Assembly: GCF_001704275.1 (NCBI RefSeq)
Contig: NZ_CP011533.1
Location: 7,006,001 to 7,070,000, forward strand
Direction: 5' to 3'
Source: Streptomyces noursei ATCC 11455
Lineage (GTDB): Bacteria > Actinomycetota > Actinomycetes > Streptomycetales > Streptomycetaceae
DNA: 64,000 nt
Part shown: piece by piece, positions 35,029 to 44,265 of the stretch
How positions within the stretch are numbered: the first letter of the stretch is position 1
How the letters are laid out: every line of letters begins with the position of its first letter
Notes under the pieces: generated by a model
Databases searched by the model: none
The model's input: the letters and a program-made list of their open reading frames with translations, nothing else
What the model was told of the DNA's origin: nothing
Translations under genes and position numbers: made by a program

Positions 35029-36647
35029 ACCTCACCCCGCACCTCGCCGCCGGTGCCGCCGGCGAGCACCGCACCCTGATCGTCACCCTCTTCGCCGTCT
35101 TCGTCGCCGCCACCCTCGGCCTCACCGTCTGGGCCGGCCGGCAGACCAAGGGCACGGACGACTTCTACGCCGGCGGACGGCAGTTCAGCGGATTCCAGAA
35201 CGGCCTGGCCATCTCCGGCGACTACATGTCCGCCGCGTCCTTCCTCGGCATCGCCGGCGCCATCGCCCTCTTCGGCTACGACGGCTTCCTCTACTCCATC
35301 GGCTTCCTCGTCGCCTGGCTCGTCGCGCTCCTCCTCGTCGCCGAACCGCTGCGCAACTCCGGCCGCTTCACCATGGGCGACGTGCTCGCCTACCGGATGC
35401 GCCAACGCCCCGTCCGGACCGCCGCCGGCACCTCCACCATCGTCGTCTCGATCTTCTACCTGCTCGCGCAGATGGCCGGCGCCGGCGCCCTGGTGACCCT
35501 GCTCCTGGGCATCACCAGCGAGACCGGCAAGATCCTCGTCGTCGTCCTCGTCGGCATCGTGATGATCCTCTACGTCACCATCGGCGGCATGAAGGGCACC
35601 ACCTGGGTCCAGATGATCAAGGCAGTCCTGCTGATCGCCGGCACCTTGCTGATCACCTTCCTGGTGGCATGGAAGTTCCACTTCAACCCCTCCGCGCTGC
35701 TCGGCGCCGCGGCCGAGAACAGCGGCAAGGGCTCCGCCTTCCTGGAGCCTGGCCTCAAGTACGGCGCCACCGCCACCTCGAAGATCGACTTCATCTCGCT
35801 GGGCCTCGCCCTCGTCCTGGGCACCGCGGGCCTGCCGCACATCCTCATCCGCTTCTACACGGTCCCCACCGCCAAGGCCGCCCGGAAGTCGGTGAACTGG
35901 GCGATCGGCATCATCGGTGTCTTCTACCTGATGACCCTGGCCCTCGGCTTCGGCGCCGCGGCCCTCCTCAAGCCCGGCGTCATCACCCACGACAACAAGG
36001 CCGGCAACACCGCGGCCCCGCTCCTGGCCCAGGAGATCGGCGGCGGCGCGGGCTCCACCGGCGGCGCCGTCCTGCTCGCCGTCATCTCCGCCGTCGCCTT
36101 CGCCACCATCCTCGCCGTGGTCGCCGGCCTCACCCTCGCCTCGTCCTCCTCCTTCGCCCACGACATCTACGTCAACGTCCTCCGCAAGGGGCAGGCCACC
36201 GAGAAGGAAGAGGTCGGCGCGGCCCGCTGGGCGACCGTCGGCATCGGCGCGGTCGCCATCGTCCTCGGCGTCTTCGCCCGCAGCCTGAACGTCGCCGGCC
36301 TGGTGGCGCTCGCCTTCGCGGTCGCCGCCTCCGCCAACCTCCCGACCCTCCTCTACAGCCTCTTCTGGAAGCGCTTCACCACCCAGGGCGCCCTCTGGTC
36401 CATCTACGGCGGCCTGTTCGCCTCCGTCCTCCTCGTCCTCTTCTCGCCCGTCGTCTCCGGCAAGGAGACCTCGATGTTCCCCGGCGCCCACTTCGCGGTG
36501 TTCCCCCTGGAGAACCCCGGCCTGATCTCCATCCCCCTGGGCTTCCTCCTCGGCTGGCTCGGCTCCCTGCTCTCCAAGGAACAACCGGACGCCGCCAAGT
36601 ACGCCGAACTCGAAGTCCGCTCCCTGACCGGCACCGGCGCCCACTGA
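35025..36647 (+). CDS. Cation/acetate symporter (SSS family, ActP/MctC type)
   Basis: A 540-aa sodium:solute symporter with about 13 membrane helices. Family marks are DDFYAGGRQFSGFQNGLAIS near residue 45, SAASFLGIAGAIALFGYDGF and the central AGLPHILIRFYTVP near 270. It imports acetate or related monocarboxylates (pyruvate, propionate). The ATG at 35025 overlaps the DUF485 stop, giving the classical yjcH-actP pair. A very strong hairpin terminator follows 38 nt after the stop. Confidence 0.88.
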   Translation: MNLTPHLAAGAAGEHRTLIVTLFAVFVAATLGLTVWAGRQTKGTDDFYAGGRQFSGFQNGLAISGDYMSAASFLGIAGAIALFGYDGFLYSIGFLVAWLVALLLVAEPLRNSGRFTMGDVLAYRMRQRPVRTAAGTSTIVVSIFYLLAQMAGAGALVTLLLGITSETGKILVVVLVGIVMILYVTIGGMKGTTWVQMIKAVLLIAGTLLITFLVAWKFHFNPSALLGAAAENSGKGSAFLEPGLKYGATATSKIDFISLGLALVLGTAGLPHILIRFYTVPTAKAARKSVNWAIGIIGVFYLMTLALGFGAAALLKPGVITHDNKAGNTAAPLLAQEIGGGAGSTGGAVLLAVISAVAFATILAVVAGLTLASSSSFAHDIYVNVLRKGQATEKEEVGAARWATVGIGAVAIVLGVFARSLNVAGLVALAFAVAASANLPTLLYSLFWKRFTTQGALWSIYGGLFASVLLVLFSPVVSGKETSMFPGAHFAVFPLENPGLISIPLGFLLGWLGSLLSKEQPDAAKYAELEVRSLTGTGAH

Positions 36648-36685
36648 CCCCTCCCCACGGGCACTGAGCCGTCCCTACAGCCGAC

Positions 36686-36727
36686 GGGCGGGGTGACCTC
36701 GTAGAGATCTACGAGGTCACCCCGCCC
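36686..36727 (+). terminator. Strong hairpin terminator (19-bp perfect stem)
   Basis: GGGCGGGGTGACCTCGTAG (36686-36704) pairs perfectly with 36709-36727 around the loop AGAT. It ends the symporter operon and insulates moaA. Confidence 0.85.
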
Positions 36728-36826
36728 ACCTCGTGCTTCTCACGCCTCCTCACGGTCGGACCCATCGCGTAGTCTCGGAGGCGTACTGATCGACAGACCG
36801 ATCCACACTCTCGGGGAGGGGGCCCA

Positions 36827-37816
36827 GTGCTCATCGACACCTACGGCCGCGTCGCCACCGACCTGCGGGTCTCGCTCACCGATCGGTGCAATCTGCGGTG
36901 CACCTACTGCATGCCCGAAGAGGGCCTGCAGTGGCTCGCCAAGCCCGACCTGCTGACCGACGACGAGATAGTCCGCCTGATCACCGTCGCCGTCCGCGAC
37001 CTCGGCGTCGAGGAGGTCCGCTTCACCGGCGGCGAGCCGCTGCTCCGCCCCGGCCTGGTCGGCATCGTCGAGCGGGTCGCCGCCCTCGCCCCCCGCCCCC
37101 AGATGTCGCTGACCACCAACGGCATCGGCCTGGAACGCACCGCCGCCGCCCTGCGCGCCGCCGGCCTGGACCGCGTCAACGTCTCCCTCGACACCCTCCG
37201 GCCCGACGTCTTCACCGCCCTGACCCGCCGCAAGCGGCACGCCGACGTCCTCCGCGGCCTCGAAGCCGCCCGCGCCGCCGGCCTCACCCCGGTCAAGGTC
37301 AACACCGTCCTGATGCCCGGCCTCAACGACGACGAGGCCCCCGACCTCCTGGCCTGGGCCGTCGCCCACGACTACGAGCTGCGGTTCATCGAGCAGATGC
37401 CGCTCGACGCCCAACACGGCTGGCAGCGCGACGGAATGATCACCGCCGGCGACATCCTGGACTCGCTGCGCACCCGCTTCACCCTCACCCCCGAGGGCCA
37501 GGACGAGCGCGGCTCCGCCCCCGCCGAGCGCTGGGTCGTCGACGGCGGTCCGCACCGCGTCGGCGTGATCGGGTCGGTGACCCGCCCCTTCTGTCGCGCC
37601 TGCGACCGCACCCGGCTCACCGCCGACGGTCAGATCCGCACCTGCCTCTTCGCCACCGAGGAGACGGACCTGCGCGCCGCACTGCGCTCCGGTGCCCCCG
37701 ACGCCGAGATAGCCCGCATCTGGAAGCTGGCCATGTGGGGCAAAAAGGCGGGATCCGGTCTCGACGACCCCGCCTTCCTCCAGCCGGAGCGCCCGATGTC
37801 AGCCATCGGCGGCTGA
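36827..37816 (+). CDS. moaA: GTP 3',8-cyclase MoaA
   Basis: A 329-aa radical SAM enzyme for the first step of molybdenum cofactor synthesis, making 3',8-cyclo-7,8-dihydro-GTP from GTP. The N-terminal cluster motif is CNLRCTYC (residues about 22-29). The C-terminal cluster motif is FCRACDRTRLTADGQIRTC near 250. The protein ends in the conserved Gly-Gly tail (AIGG), needed for activity in the family. A GTG at 36827 follows GGGGAGGGGG. Its end overlaps the convergent small zinc-protein gene by 18 bp. Confidence 0.93.
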   Translation: MLIDTYGRVATDLRVSLTDRCNLRCTYCMPEEGLQWLAKPDLLTDDEIVRLITVAVRDLGVEEVRFTGGEPLLRPGLVGIVERVAALAPRPQMSLTTNGIGLERTAAALRAAGLDRVNVSLDTLRPDVFTALTRRKRHADVLRGLEAARAAGLTPVKVNTVLMPGLNDDEAPDLLAWAVAHDYELRFIEQMPLDAQHGWQRDGMITAGDILDSLRTRFTLTPEGQDERGSAPAERWVVDGGPHRVGVIGSVTRPFCRACDRTRLTADGQIRTCLFATEETDLRAALRSGAPDAEIARIWKLAMWGKKAGSGLDDPAFLQPERPMSAIGG

Positions 37817-38038
37817 CCGCCGCTCCCACTCCTCCAACGTCACCACGTCCTTGAGGAACCCGCGCACGGCGAGGAACTGCGACAGATGCTCCCGGTGCTC
37901 GTCGCACGCCAGCCAGGTCTTGCGCCGGTCCGGAGTGTGCAACTTGGGGTTGTTCCAGGCCACCACCCACACCGCGGCGGCGTGGCAGCCCTTGGCGGAG
38001 CAGATGGTGAGAGTCTCGGGATCGTTCGGGGAGTTCAC
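37799..38038 (-). CDS. Small conserved protein with Cys/His metal site
   Basis: A 79-aa protein with CSAKGCHAAA and LACDEHREHL, four ligands suited to one zinc ion, plus a Trp-rich middle (AVWVVAWNNP). Homologues are very common in actinobacteria and sometimes carry the unhelpful label acetone carboxylase. The GTG at 38038 has TGAGGAG upstream. It overlaps the 3' end of moaA on the opposite strand, an arrangement that may be conserved. Function unknown. Confidence 0.8.
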   Translation of the reverse strand: MNSPNDPETLTICSAKGCHAAAVWVVAWNNPKLHTPDRRKTWLACDEHREHLSQFLAVRGFLKDVVTLEEWERRSAADG

Positions 38039-38288
38039 TCCTCAACCCTACGTCCCGCCCCGTGAGCGCCCCGTCGCCCTCTTCCGTACGACATCGCCAA
38101 CTCCCGCTGCGGACATGACGACGCCGGGCAGCCACGGGGGGAGCCGCCCGGCGTCGGTCCGTCGCTCCGACGGGGGATGCGGAGCGCGTACGCAGTATGT
38201 CATGGGGAATGGTGCGCGGTGCAGCCGAACCGCATGATTGATCTGAGCTTTTCTTGAGCTTTGCTGTGCCCGCCGCGCCCCGCGGCAC

Positions 38289-38654
38289 TCAGCCCCGTTC
38301 GTCCCGCGACTGCGAACGCCCCTCCGCGGGCCGTTCCGCAACGGATTCCGCGCGGCCCTCGGTCAGCGCCGGACGCGTGGGCGTGACCAGCGTCGACGGC
38401 AGCGAAGGGACGTTCTCCCGACCGGCGTTGGCGATCACCACCGCGATGTACGGGAGTCCCATGCCGATCACGAGCGTTGCAATGGCAATCGGCCGCTCGA
38501 CGTTCCAGAGCACCGCGGTGAGCACCACGGCCAGGGTCCGCACCGCCATCGAGATCACATAGCGCCGCTGGCGACCCCGCACGTCCTCGGTCAGCCCCTG
38601 ACGGGCCCCCGTGATCCGGAAGGTTTCGACGCCGCCGCTCTGCTTCCGCATCAC
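38289..38654 (-). CDS. DUF3099 membrane protein
   Basis: A 121-aa actinobacteria-specific protein. The N-terminal half has FRITGARQGLTEDVRGRQRRY followed by two membrane helices (RTLAVVLTAVLWN and IAIATLVIGMGLPYIAVVIAN) and a polar, disordered tail. GTG at 38654 and ATG at 38651 are both possible. It sits alone between moaA and tyrS, as I remember for other streptomycetes. Function unknown. Confidence 0.82.
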   Translation of the reverse strand: MMRKQSGGVETFRITGARQGLTEDVRGRQRRYVISMAVRTLAVVLTAVLWNVERPIAIATLVIGMGLPYIAVVIANAGRENVPSLPSTLVTPTRPALTEGRAESVAERPAEGRSQSRDERG

Positions 38655-38846
38655 GTTCCACCACCTGCTCGGTCCCGCCGGATTCTCCCCGCATTCCGGT
38701 CAGATCCCACGGTACGCCGCCCTTTCCCACGCGACGAGACCGGGTCGTGCCGTCGGCGTACGCGGCGGTACCCCGAACGACGTAGGCGCGCGTCGACCTC
38801 CCCGCCCCCGCGGAAAGGCGACGCGCGCCCGTCTGTTCCCAGAGCC

Positions 38847-40250
38847 CTAGCGGCCCTCGACCTGGGCGAGCTTGCGCCCGGCCTTCAGGTAGGCCACGCC
38901 CTCGGCGTCGGACAGCTTCTCCGCGAGGACCTCGGAGAGCGGCCGCACCGCGTCGGCCTCGGCCAGCACCACCGTCGACTGGCCGGACCCGCCCTCGACC
39001 ACCAGCCGCAGCGCGTTCTGCTTCGCCAACCGCCGCGCCGCCGAGGCGCTCGGGGTGAACTCCAGCACCGTCGTCAGCACCGCCGCGACCGTCAGGGCGC
39101 CGTGCTCGCCGGCGTCCACGACCGGCAGGGACTCCACGTCCCCGAACGACTTCTTGGAGAACTGCGCCACGAAACCGGCGCGGGCCGCCATCGCTGCGTC
39201 CAGCCCGTAGAGCGCCGCCACGACCTCGCCCGCGAGGACCTTCTTGAGGTCCATCGGGTGCAGTGAGCGGTCACCGACCCGACCCAGGACGAGGGCGATC
39301 TCCTCGTCCGTCCACTCCGTCCATGCCTTGAGGTACGGCTCCATCAGCCGGTCCGGCACCGACATGATCTTGCCGAAGACATCGTCGGCGGGCGAGCTCA
39401 GCCCGACGTAATTGCCCTTGGACTTCGACATCTTGGCGCCGGTGCCGTCCGTGCCCTCGATCAGCGGCATGGTCACCACCAGCTGCGGCCGCTGCCCGCG
39501 CAGCTCCATCAGCTTGCGACCCATCTGGAGGTTGAGCAGCTGGTCGGAGCCGCCCAGCTCCACGTCGCACTCCAGCGCCACCGAGTCCAGGCCCTGCGCG
39601 ATCGGGTACAGCAGCTCGGTCATGGTCAGGCCCGAGCCGGCCGCCAGCCGGTTGCGGAAGTCCTCGCGCTGCAACAGCTGCGAGGCCGGCACCTGGGCGA
39701 GCAGCCCCAGCAGCTCCGGGAAGGTGTACGGCGCCAGCCACTCGCTGTTCTGCCGGAAGCTGACCTTCTCGAAGTCGAAGAACGGGCGCACCTGCTCGCG
39801 GTAGGTGGCGAGGTTGTGCGCGATGTCGTCGTCGGTCAGCGGCGGGCGCTCGGCCGTACGGCCCGACGGGTCGCCGATCTTGGCGGTGAAGTCGCCGATG
39901 ATGAGGGTGACGTCGTGGCCGAGGCGCTGGAACCGGCTCAGGATGATCAGCGGCACCGCGTGCCCCAGGTGCACATCGGTCGCCGTCGGGTCGATGCCCA
40001 GCTTGACGTGCAGACCCTTGCCGGCCGCCCGGCGCTCCTCGATCCGCTCGGCCAGCTTCGTGACGCCCGGCAGCACCTCGACCGTCCGGGACGCGATCAG
40101 TTCGGCCTGCTCCTTGGACGACAGGTCCGTCAGGTCGAGATAGCGCCGCTCACCGGTCTCCTGGAGCAGCTCCCGGACGGTGGCGTCCGAGGAGAGGTCG
40201 GCGGAGAGCAGCGTGCTGGCGCGGGCGACGGATTCGCCGAGGCGTGTCAT
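38847..40250 (-). CDS. tyrS: Tyrosyl-tRNA synthetase
   Basis: A 467-aa class I synthetase of the TyrZ-like type. The HIGH motif is HLGH in GIDPTATDVHLGHAV near residue 100 and the KMSKS motif is present near 275 (GTGAKMSKSKGNY). The C-terminal S4 RNA-binding domain starts near residue 390 (SASAARRLAKQNALRLVV). An N-terminal extension of about 55 residues before the catalytic core is longer than in most bacterial enzymes. ATG at 40250 is chosen; the frame to 40325 covers likely promoter DNA. No T-box leader is seen upstream. Confidence 0.92.
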   Translation of the reverse strand: MTRLGESVARASTLLSADLSSDATVRELLQETGERRYLDLTDLSSKEQAELIASRTVEVLPGVTKLAERIEERRAAGKGLHVKLGIDPTATDVHLGHAVPLIILSRFQRLGHDVTLIIGDFTAKIGDPSGRTAERPPLTDDDIAHNLATYREQVRPFFDFEKVSFRQNSEWLAPYTFPELLGLLAQVPASQLLQREDFRNRLAAGSGLTMTELLYPIAQGLDSVALECDVELGGSDQLLNLQMGRKLMELRGQRPQLVVTMPLIEGTDGTGAKMSKSKGNYVGLSSPADDVFGKIMSVPDRLMEPYLKAWTEWTDEEIALVLGRVGDRSLHPMDLKKVLAGEVVAALYGLDAAMAARAGFVAQFSKKSFGDVESLPVVDAGEHGALTVAAVLTTVLEFTPSASAARRLAKQNALRLVVEGGSGQSTVVLAEADAVRPLSEVLAEKLSDAEGVAYLKAGRKLAQVEGR

Positions 40251-40433
40251 GGCGTTCCTGATCGATCGTGGTTCCCCGAGGGGAGGACAGAGCGACAGTC
40301 TATTAGGCCGGGATGCGCCGCTCACCGCGATATCCGCCCACCCGGACGCAGGTCGGGGCGGGCGGCGCCCCGCACCGCCCCGACCCCGGCCCCCGGCCGC
40401 GCCGCCACCCGGGGGCCGGGCGGCGGCGGACCC

Positions 40434-41861
40434 TCACACGCCCCGGCTGACCGAACTCATGTTGAAGTCCGGCACCCGCAGCGGCGGCATCGCGGTCCGC
40501 GGGAAGTAGTCGCCCCACTCCCGCGACAGCGTCCGCTCGGTGCGGCCCGCCGCCACCGCCCGGCCCAGCAGGTCCACCGGCGACTCGTTGAACCGGAAGT
40601 TGTTGACCTCGCCGACGACCTCGCCGTTCTCGACCAGATAGACGCCGTCCCGGGTGAGCCCGGTCAGCAGCAGCGTCGCCGGATCGACCTCGCGGATATA
40701 CCACATGCAGGTCAGCAGCAGCGTCGGGCCGTCGTGGCCCGCCGCGGCCACCATCTCGTCGAGGGTCCCCGAACCGCCGCCCTCCAACAGGAGGTTGTCG
40801 ATGGCCGGGGCCACCGGAAGCCCCGTCAGCGCGGCGCCGTGCCGGGTGGCCACCAGCCGGTCCAGGACCCCCTCGCGCACCCACTCGGTGGCGGTCAGCG
40901 GCAGCCCGTTGTCGAAGACCGAAGCGTCCGCGCCGGAGGAGTGCGCCAGGACGAACGGCGCGCACTCCAGTCCGGGGGCCGTCGGATCGCTGCGCAGCGT
41001 CAGCGGCAGCGCGGAGAGCCGATCGCCGACCCGGGTCCGGCCGGCACCCTCCCCGCCACCGGCCTTGGAGAAGACCGTGCGGCCCTCGGCGGCGTCCCGC
41101 GCGGTGGCCGACCACTGCTGGTAGATCAGCAGGTCGGCGACGGTGCTGGGCGGCAGCAGCGTGTCGTAGCGGCCGGCCGGCAGCTCGATCCGACGCTCGG
41201 CCCAGCCCAGCCGCCGGGCCAGCTCGACGTCCAGCTCCCGCGGGTCGGTGTCGGCGAAGTCCCGGGTGGCCCGGCCGGCCCAGGCCGACCGGGTGCGGTC
41301 CGGCGACTTGGCGTTCAGCTCCAGCGTCCCGGACGGCTGGTCGTGCCGCAGCCGCAGTCCGGTGGAAGTGCCCAGGTACGACGAGACGACGGTGTGCTGG
41401 GCGAAGCCGTACAGCTCACGGCCGCCGCCGGCGGCCTGCCGGAAGGACTCCCCGAGGGCCGGGGCGAACGCGGCGAAGACCTCCGAGGAGGTCTCGGCCG
41501 GGGCGTCGGTGAAGTCGGCCGCCGGCCGGCCGCCGGTGACCAGCGGCCGGGCGTCCTCGGCCGGACCGGCGTCCCGGGCGGCCGCCTCCGCGGCCCGCAC
41601 CAGCGGCTCCAGGTCCTGCGCGGTCACCGCCGACCGCGAGACCACCCCCGACGCGGTGCCCTGGGCGCCGTCCACGGTCGCCACCACGGTGACCGTCCGG
41701 CCGCGGGTGGTGCCGTTGGTGGTGAGGGCATTGCCCGCCCAGCGCAGATTGGCGCTGGAGCGCTCCTCGGCGATGACCGCACAGCCGTCGGCGCGGGACA
41801 GCTCCAGCGCCCGCTCGACGATCTCGTACGGCCGGTTGCTGCGCGTACCGCGCGGGCTCAT
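40434..41861 (-). CDS. TldD/PmbA family metallopeptidase subunit (PmbA/TldE-like)
   Basis: A 475-aa protein of the TldD/TldE family, lacking the HExxxH motif, as expected for the non-catalytic TldE/PmbA partner. Typical segments are RWAGNALTTNGTTRGRTV near residue 35, GVYLVENGEVVGEVNNFRFN near 420 and the C-terminal MPPLRVPDFNMSSVSRGV. The ATG overlaps the TldD stop by 4 nt. TldD/TldE complexes cleave leader or unfolded peptides; no RiPP genes are nearby, so a housekeeping role is likelier. Confidence 0.88.
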   Translation of the reverse strand: MSPRGTRSNRPYEIVERALELSRADGCAVIAEERSSANLRWAGNALTTNGTTRGRTVTVVATVDGAQGTASGVVSRSAVTAQDLEPLVRAAEAAARDAGPAEDARPLVTGGRPAADFTDAPAETSSEVFAAFAPALGESFRQAAGGGRELYGFAQHTVVSSYLGTSTGLRLRHDQPSGTLELNAKSPDRTRSAWAGRATRDFADTDPRELDVELARRLGWAERRIELPAGRYDTLLPPSTVADLLIYQQWSATARDAAEGRTVFSKAGGGEGAGRTRVGDRLSALPLTLRSDPTAPGLECAPFVLAHSSGADASVFDNGLPLTATEWVREGVLDRLVATRHGAALTGLPVAPAIDNLLLEGGGSGTLDEMVAAAGHDGPTLLLTCMWYIREVDPATLLLTGLTRDGVYLVENGEVVGEVNNFRFNESPVDLLGRAVAAGRTERTLSREWGDYFPRTAMPPLRVPDFNMSSVSRGV

Positions 41862-43393
41862 CGTCCTGCCTCCTGTGTCGTGTTGAGCACGTTCACGCCC
41901 TCGAAGACCGCCGAGGGACAGCCGTGGGAGACCGCCGCGATCTGGCCCGGCTGGGCCTTGCCGCAGTTGAAGGCGCCGCCCAGGACGTAGGTCTGCGGGC
42001 CACCGAGCGCGACCATCGACCCCCAGAAGTCGGTGGTGGTGGCCTGGTAGGCGACGTCCCGCAGCTGCCCGGCCAACCGCCCGTTCCGGATGAGGTACGC
42101 CCGCTGCTGGGTGAACTGGAAGTTGTAGCGCTGCATGTCGATGGACCACGAGCGGTCGCCGACGAGATGGATCCCGCGCTCCACCCCGGCGATCAGCTCC
42201 TCGGTGGACGGGCCGTCCGGCGCCGGACGGAGCGAGACGTTGGCCATCCGCTGGACCGGCACATGGCTGGGGGAGTCCGCGTACGCGCAGCCGTTGGAGC
42301 GCGGGAAGCCGGTCAACTTCGCCATTCTGCGGTCGAGTTGGTAGCCGGTGAGGATGCCGTCCCTGATCAGGTCCCAGGACTGGGCGGCCACGCCCTCGTC
42401 GTCGTAGCCGATCGTGGCGAGCCCGTGCTCGGCGGTCCGGTCGCCGGTGACCTGCATGATCGGCGAGCCGTAGACCAGCGAACCGAGCTGGTCGAAGGTG
42501 GCGAACGAGGTACCGGCGTACGCCGCCTCGTAGCCCAGCGCCCGGTCCAGCTCGGTGGCGTGGCCGATCGACTCGTGGATCGTCAGCCAGAGGTTGGACG
42601 GGTCGATCACCAGGTCGTAGCTGCCGGGCTCGACGCTCGGGGCGCGCAGCTTCTCGGCGAGGTGCTCGGGCATCCGGTCCAGCTCGCCCACCCAGTCGTA
42701 GCCGCCGGTCAGGTACTCCCAGCCGCGGCCGACCGGCGGCGCGAGGGTGCGCATCGACTCGAAGTCACCGGTGGCCGGGTCCACCGCGACCGCGGTCAAC
42801 TCCGGATGCAGCCGGATCCGCTGCTGGGTGGTGCTGGTACCGGCGGTGTCCGCATAGAACTTGTTCTCCTGCGCGGCCAGCAGCTGCGCGTCGACGTGCG
42901 CCACGCCCGGTGCCGCCAGCAGCCGGGCGCTCCACTCCGCCAACAGCCCGGTCTTCTCGGCATCCGGGACGTCGAACGGGTCGATCTCGTACGAGGAGAC
43001 CCAGGTGCGGTCCGGGTGGACGGGCTCGTCGGCCAGCTCCACCTTCCCGCCCGTACTGGTGCCCGCCGCCTCGGCCACCTTGGCGGACAGCTTCGCCATC
43101 GCCACCGCCTGGCCGGCCACCCGCGCGGCGGCGTCCATCGTCAGGTCGACGCCGGCGGCGAAGCCCCAGGCGCCGTTGTGCACCACGCGCACCGCATAGC
43201 CCAGGTCGGTGGTGTCGGAGGTGGCCGACGTGCGGGCGTCCCGCAGGCGCCACATCGCGCTGCGCACCCGTTCCAGGCGGAAGTCGGCGTGTTCCGCGCC
43301 CAGTGCGCGGGCCCGCGCCAGTGCGGCGTCGGCCAGTGCGCGCAGCGGCAGCGCGAGGAAGGTCTGGTCAAGGTCATGGGGTGCGGCTGGCAC
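41858..43393 (-). CDS. TldD family zinc metalloprotease (catalytic subunit)
   Basis: A 511-aa partner of the preceding protein. The zinc motif HESIGHATELDRALGYE (HExxxH) is near residue 270. The C-terminal GGAFNCGKAQPGQ near 475 carries the conserved Cys ligand region of TldD. It is first in the two-gene operon with the TldE-like gene. The TldD-TldE heterodimer forms a closed chamber that cuts unstructured peptides. Confidence 0.9.
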   Translation of the reverse strand: MPAAPHDLDQTFLALPLRALADAALARARALGAEHADFRLERVRSAMWRLRDARTSATSDTTDLGYAVRVVHNGAWGFAAGVDLTMDAAARVAGQAVAMAKLSAKVAEAAGTSTGGKVELADEPVHPDRTWVSSYEIDPFDVPDAEKTGLLAEWSARLLAAPGVAHVDAQLLAAQENKFYADTAGTSTTQQRIRLHPELTAVAVDPATGDFESMRTLAPPVGRGWEYLTGGYDWVGELDRMPEHLAEKLRAPSVEPGSYDLVIDPSNLWLTIHESIGHATELDRALGYEAAYAGTSFATFDQLGSLVYGSPIMQVTGDRTAEHGLATIGYDDEGVAAQSWDLIRDGILTGYQLDRRMAKLTGFPRSNGCAYADSPSHVPVQRMANVSLRPAPDGPSTEELIAGVERGIHLVGDRSWSIDMQRYNFQFTQQRAYLIRNGRLAGQLRDVAYQATTTDFWGSMVALGGPQTYVLGGAFNCGKAQPGQIAAVSHGCPSAVFEGVNVLNTTQEAGR

Positions 43394-43555
43394 GGCATCC
43401 TCCCGTAGTCGGCGGGTGCATCATGCCGTGCTTCTGTGGGGACCCGACAGTGAACCGGGGCGTGCCGCTGTGTGGCCTCGATTCCCCGGAAGGGCGCCCC
43501 GACCGATAGTTTCGTACCGAACGCAAGACGGACAGGACACGGAAAGGGTGATCTC

Positions 43556-44260
43556 TTGAGCCGCTCGGTTCTGGTCACCGGAGGCAACCGCGGCATCGGC
43601 CTCGCCATTGCCCGCGCCTTCGCCGAGGCAGGCGACAAGGTCGCCATCACCTACCGCTCGGGCGAGCCCCCGGCGGGATTTTTGGCCGTGAAGTGCGACA
43701 TCACGGACGCCGAGCAGGTCGAGCAGGCGTACAAGGAGATCGAGGAGAAGCAGGGTCCGGTCGAGGTGCTGGTGGCCAACGCCGGCATCACCCGCGACCA
43801 GCTCCTGATGCGGATGTCCGAGGAGGACTTCAGCGCCGTCCTCGACACCAACCTGACCGGCACGTTCCGTGTGGTCAAGCGCGCCAACCGGGCGATGCTG
43901 CGCGCCCGTAAGGGCCGGATCGTCCTGATCTCGTCGGTGGTCGGCCTGACGGGCGCGGCGGGGCAGTCGAACTACGCCGCCTCCAAGGCCGCGCTGGTCG
44001 GCTTCTCCCGCTCGCTCGCCCGTGAGCTGGGCAGCCGCAACATCACCGTCAACGTCGTCGCCCCCGGCTTCGTCGACACCGACATGACCCGGGTGCTCAG
44101 CGACGAGCAGCGGGAGAGCATCGTGAAGCAGGTGCCGCTGGCGCGTTACGCCCAGCCCGAGGAGGTCGCCGCCTCGGTCCGCTTCCTGGCCTCCGAGGAG
44201 GCCGCGTACATCACCGGAGCCGTCATTCCTGTCGACGGCGGATTGGGCATGGGGCACTGA
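43556..44260 (+). CDS. fabG: 3-oxoacyl-ACP reductase FabG (MabA-type)
   Basis: A 234-aa SDR of fatty acid synthesis: LVTGGNRGIG at the N terminus, catalytic Ser in ILISSVVGLTG near residue 127, YAASK near 141 and the C-terminal TGAVIPVDGGLGMGH. It reduces 3-oxoacyl-ACP with NADPH. The start is TTG at 43556, chosen because GAAAGGG lies just before it and homology starts with SVLVTGG; no in-frame ATG/GTG with a ribosome site exists nearby. It lies 5 nt before the enoyl-ACP reductase gene, the mabA-inhA order of actinobacteria. Confidence 0.92.
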   Translation: MSRSVLVTGGNRGIGLAIARAFAEAGDKVAITYRSGEPPAGFLAVKCDITDAEQVEQAYKEIEEKQGPVEVLVANAGITRDQLLMRMSEEDFSAVLDTNLTGTFRVVKRANRAMLRARKGRIVLISSVVGLTGAAGQSNYAASKAALVGFSRSLARELGSRNITVNVVAPGFVDTDMTRVLSDEQRESIVKQVPLARYAQPEEVAASVRFLASEEAAYITGAVIPVDGGLGMGH

Positions 44261-44265
44261 TCAGC

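Noticed and set aside
40251..40330. T-box leader for tyrS
   Set aside because: The upstream stretch is short and lacks the T-box consensus and specifier loop.
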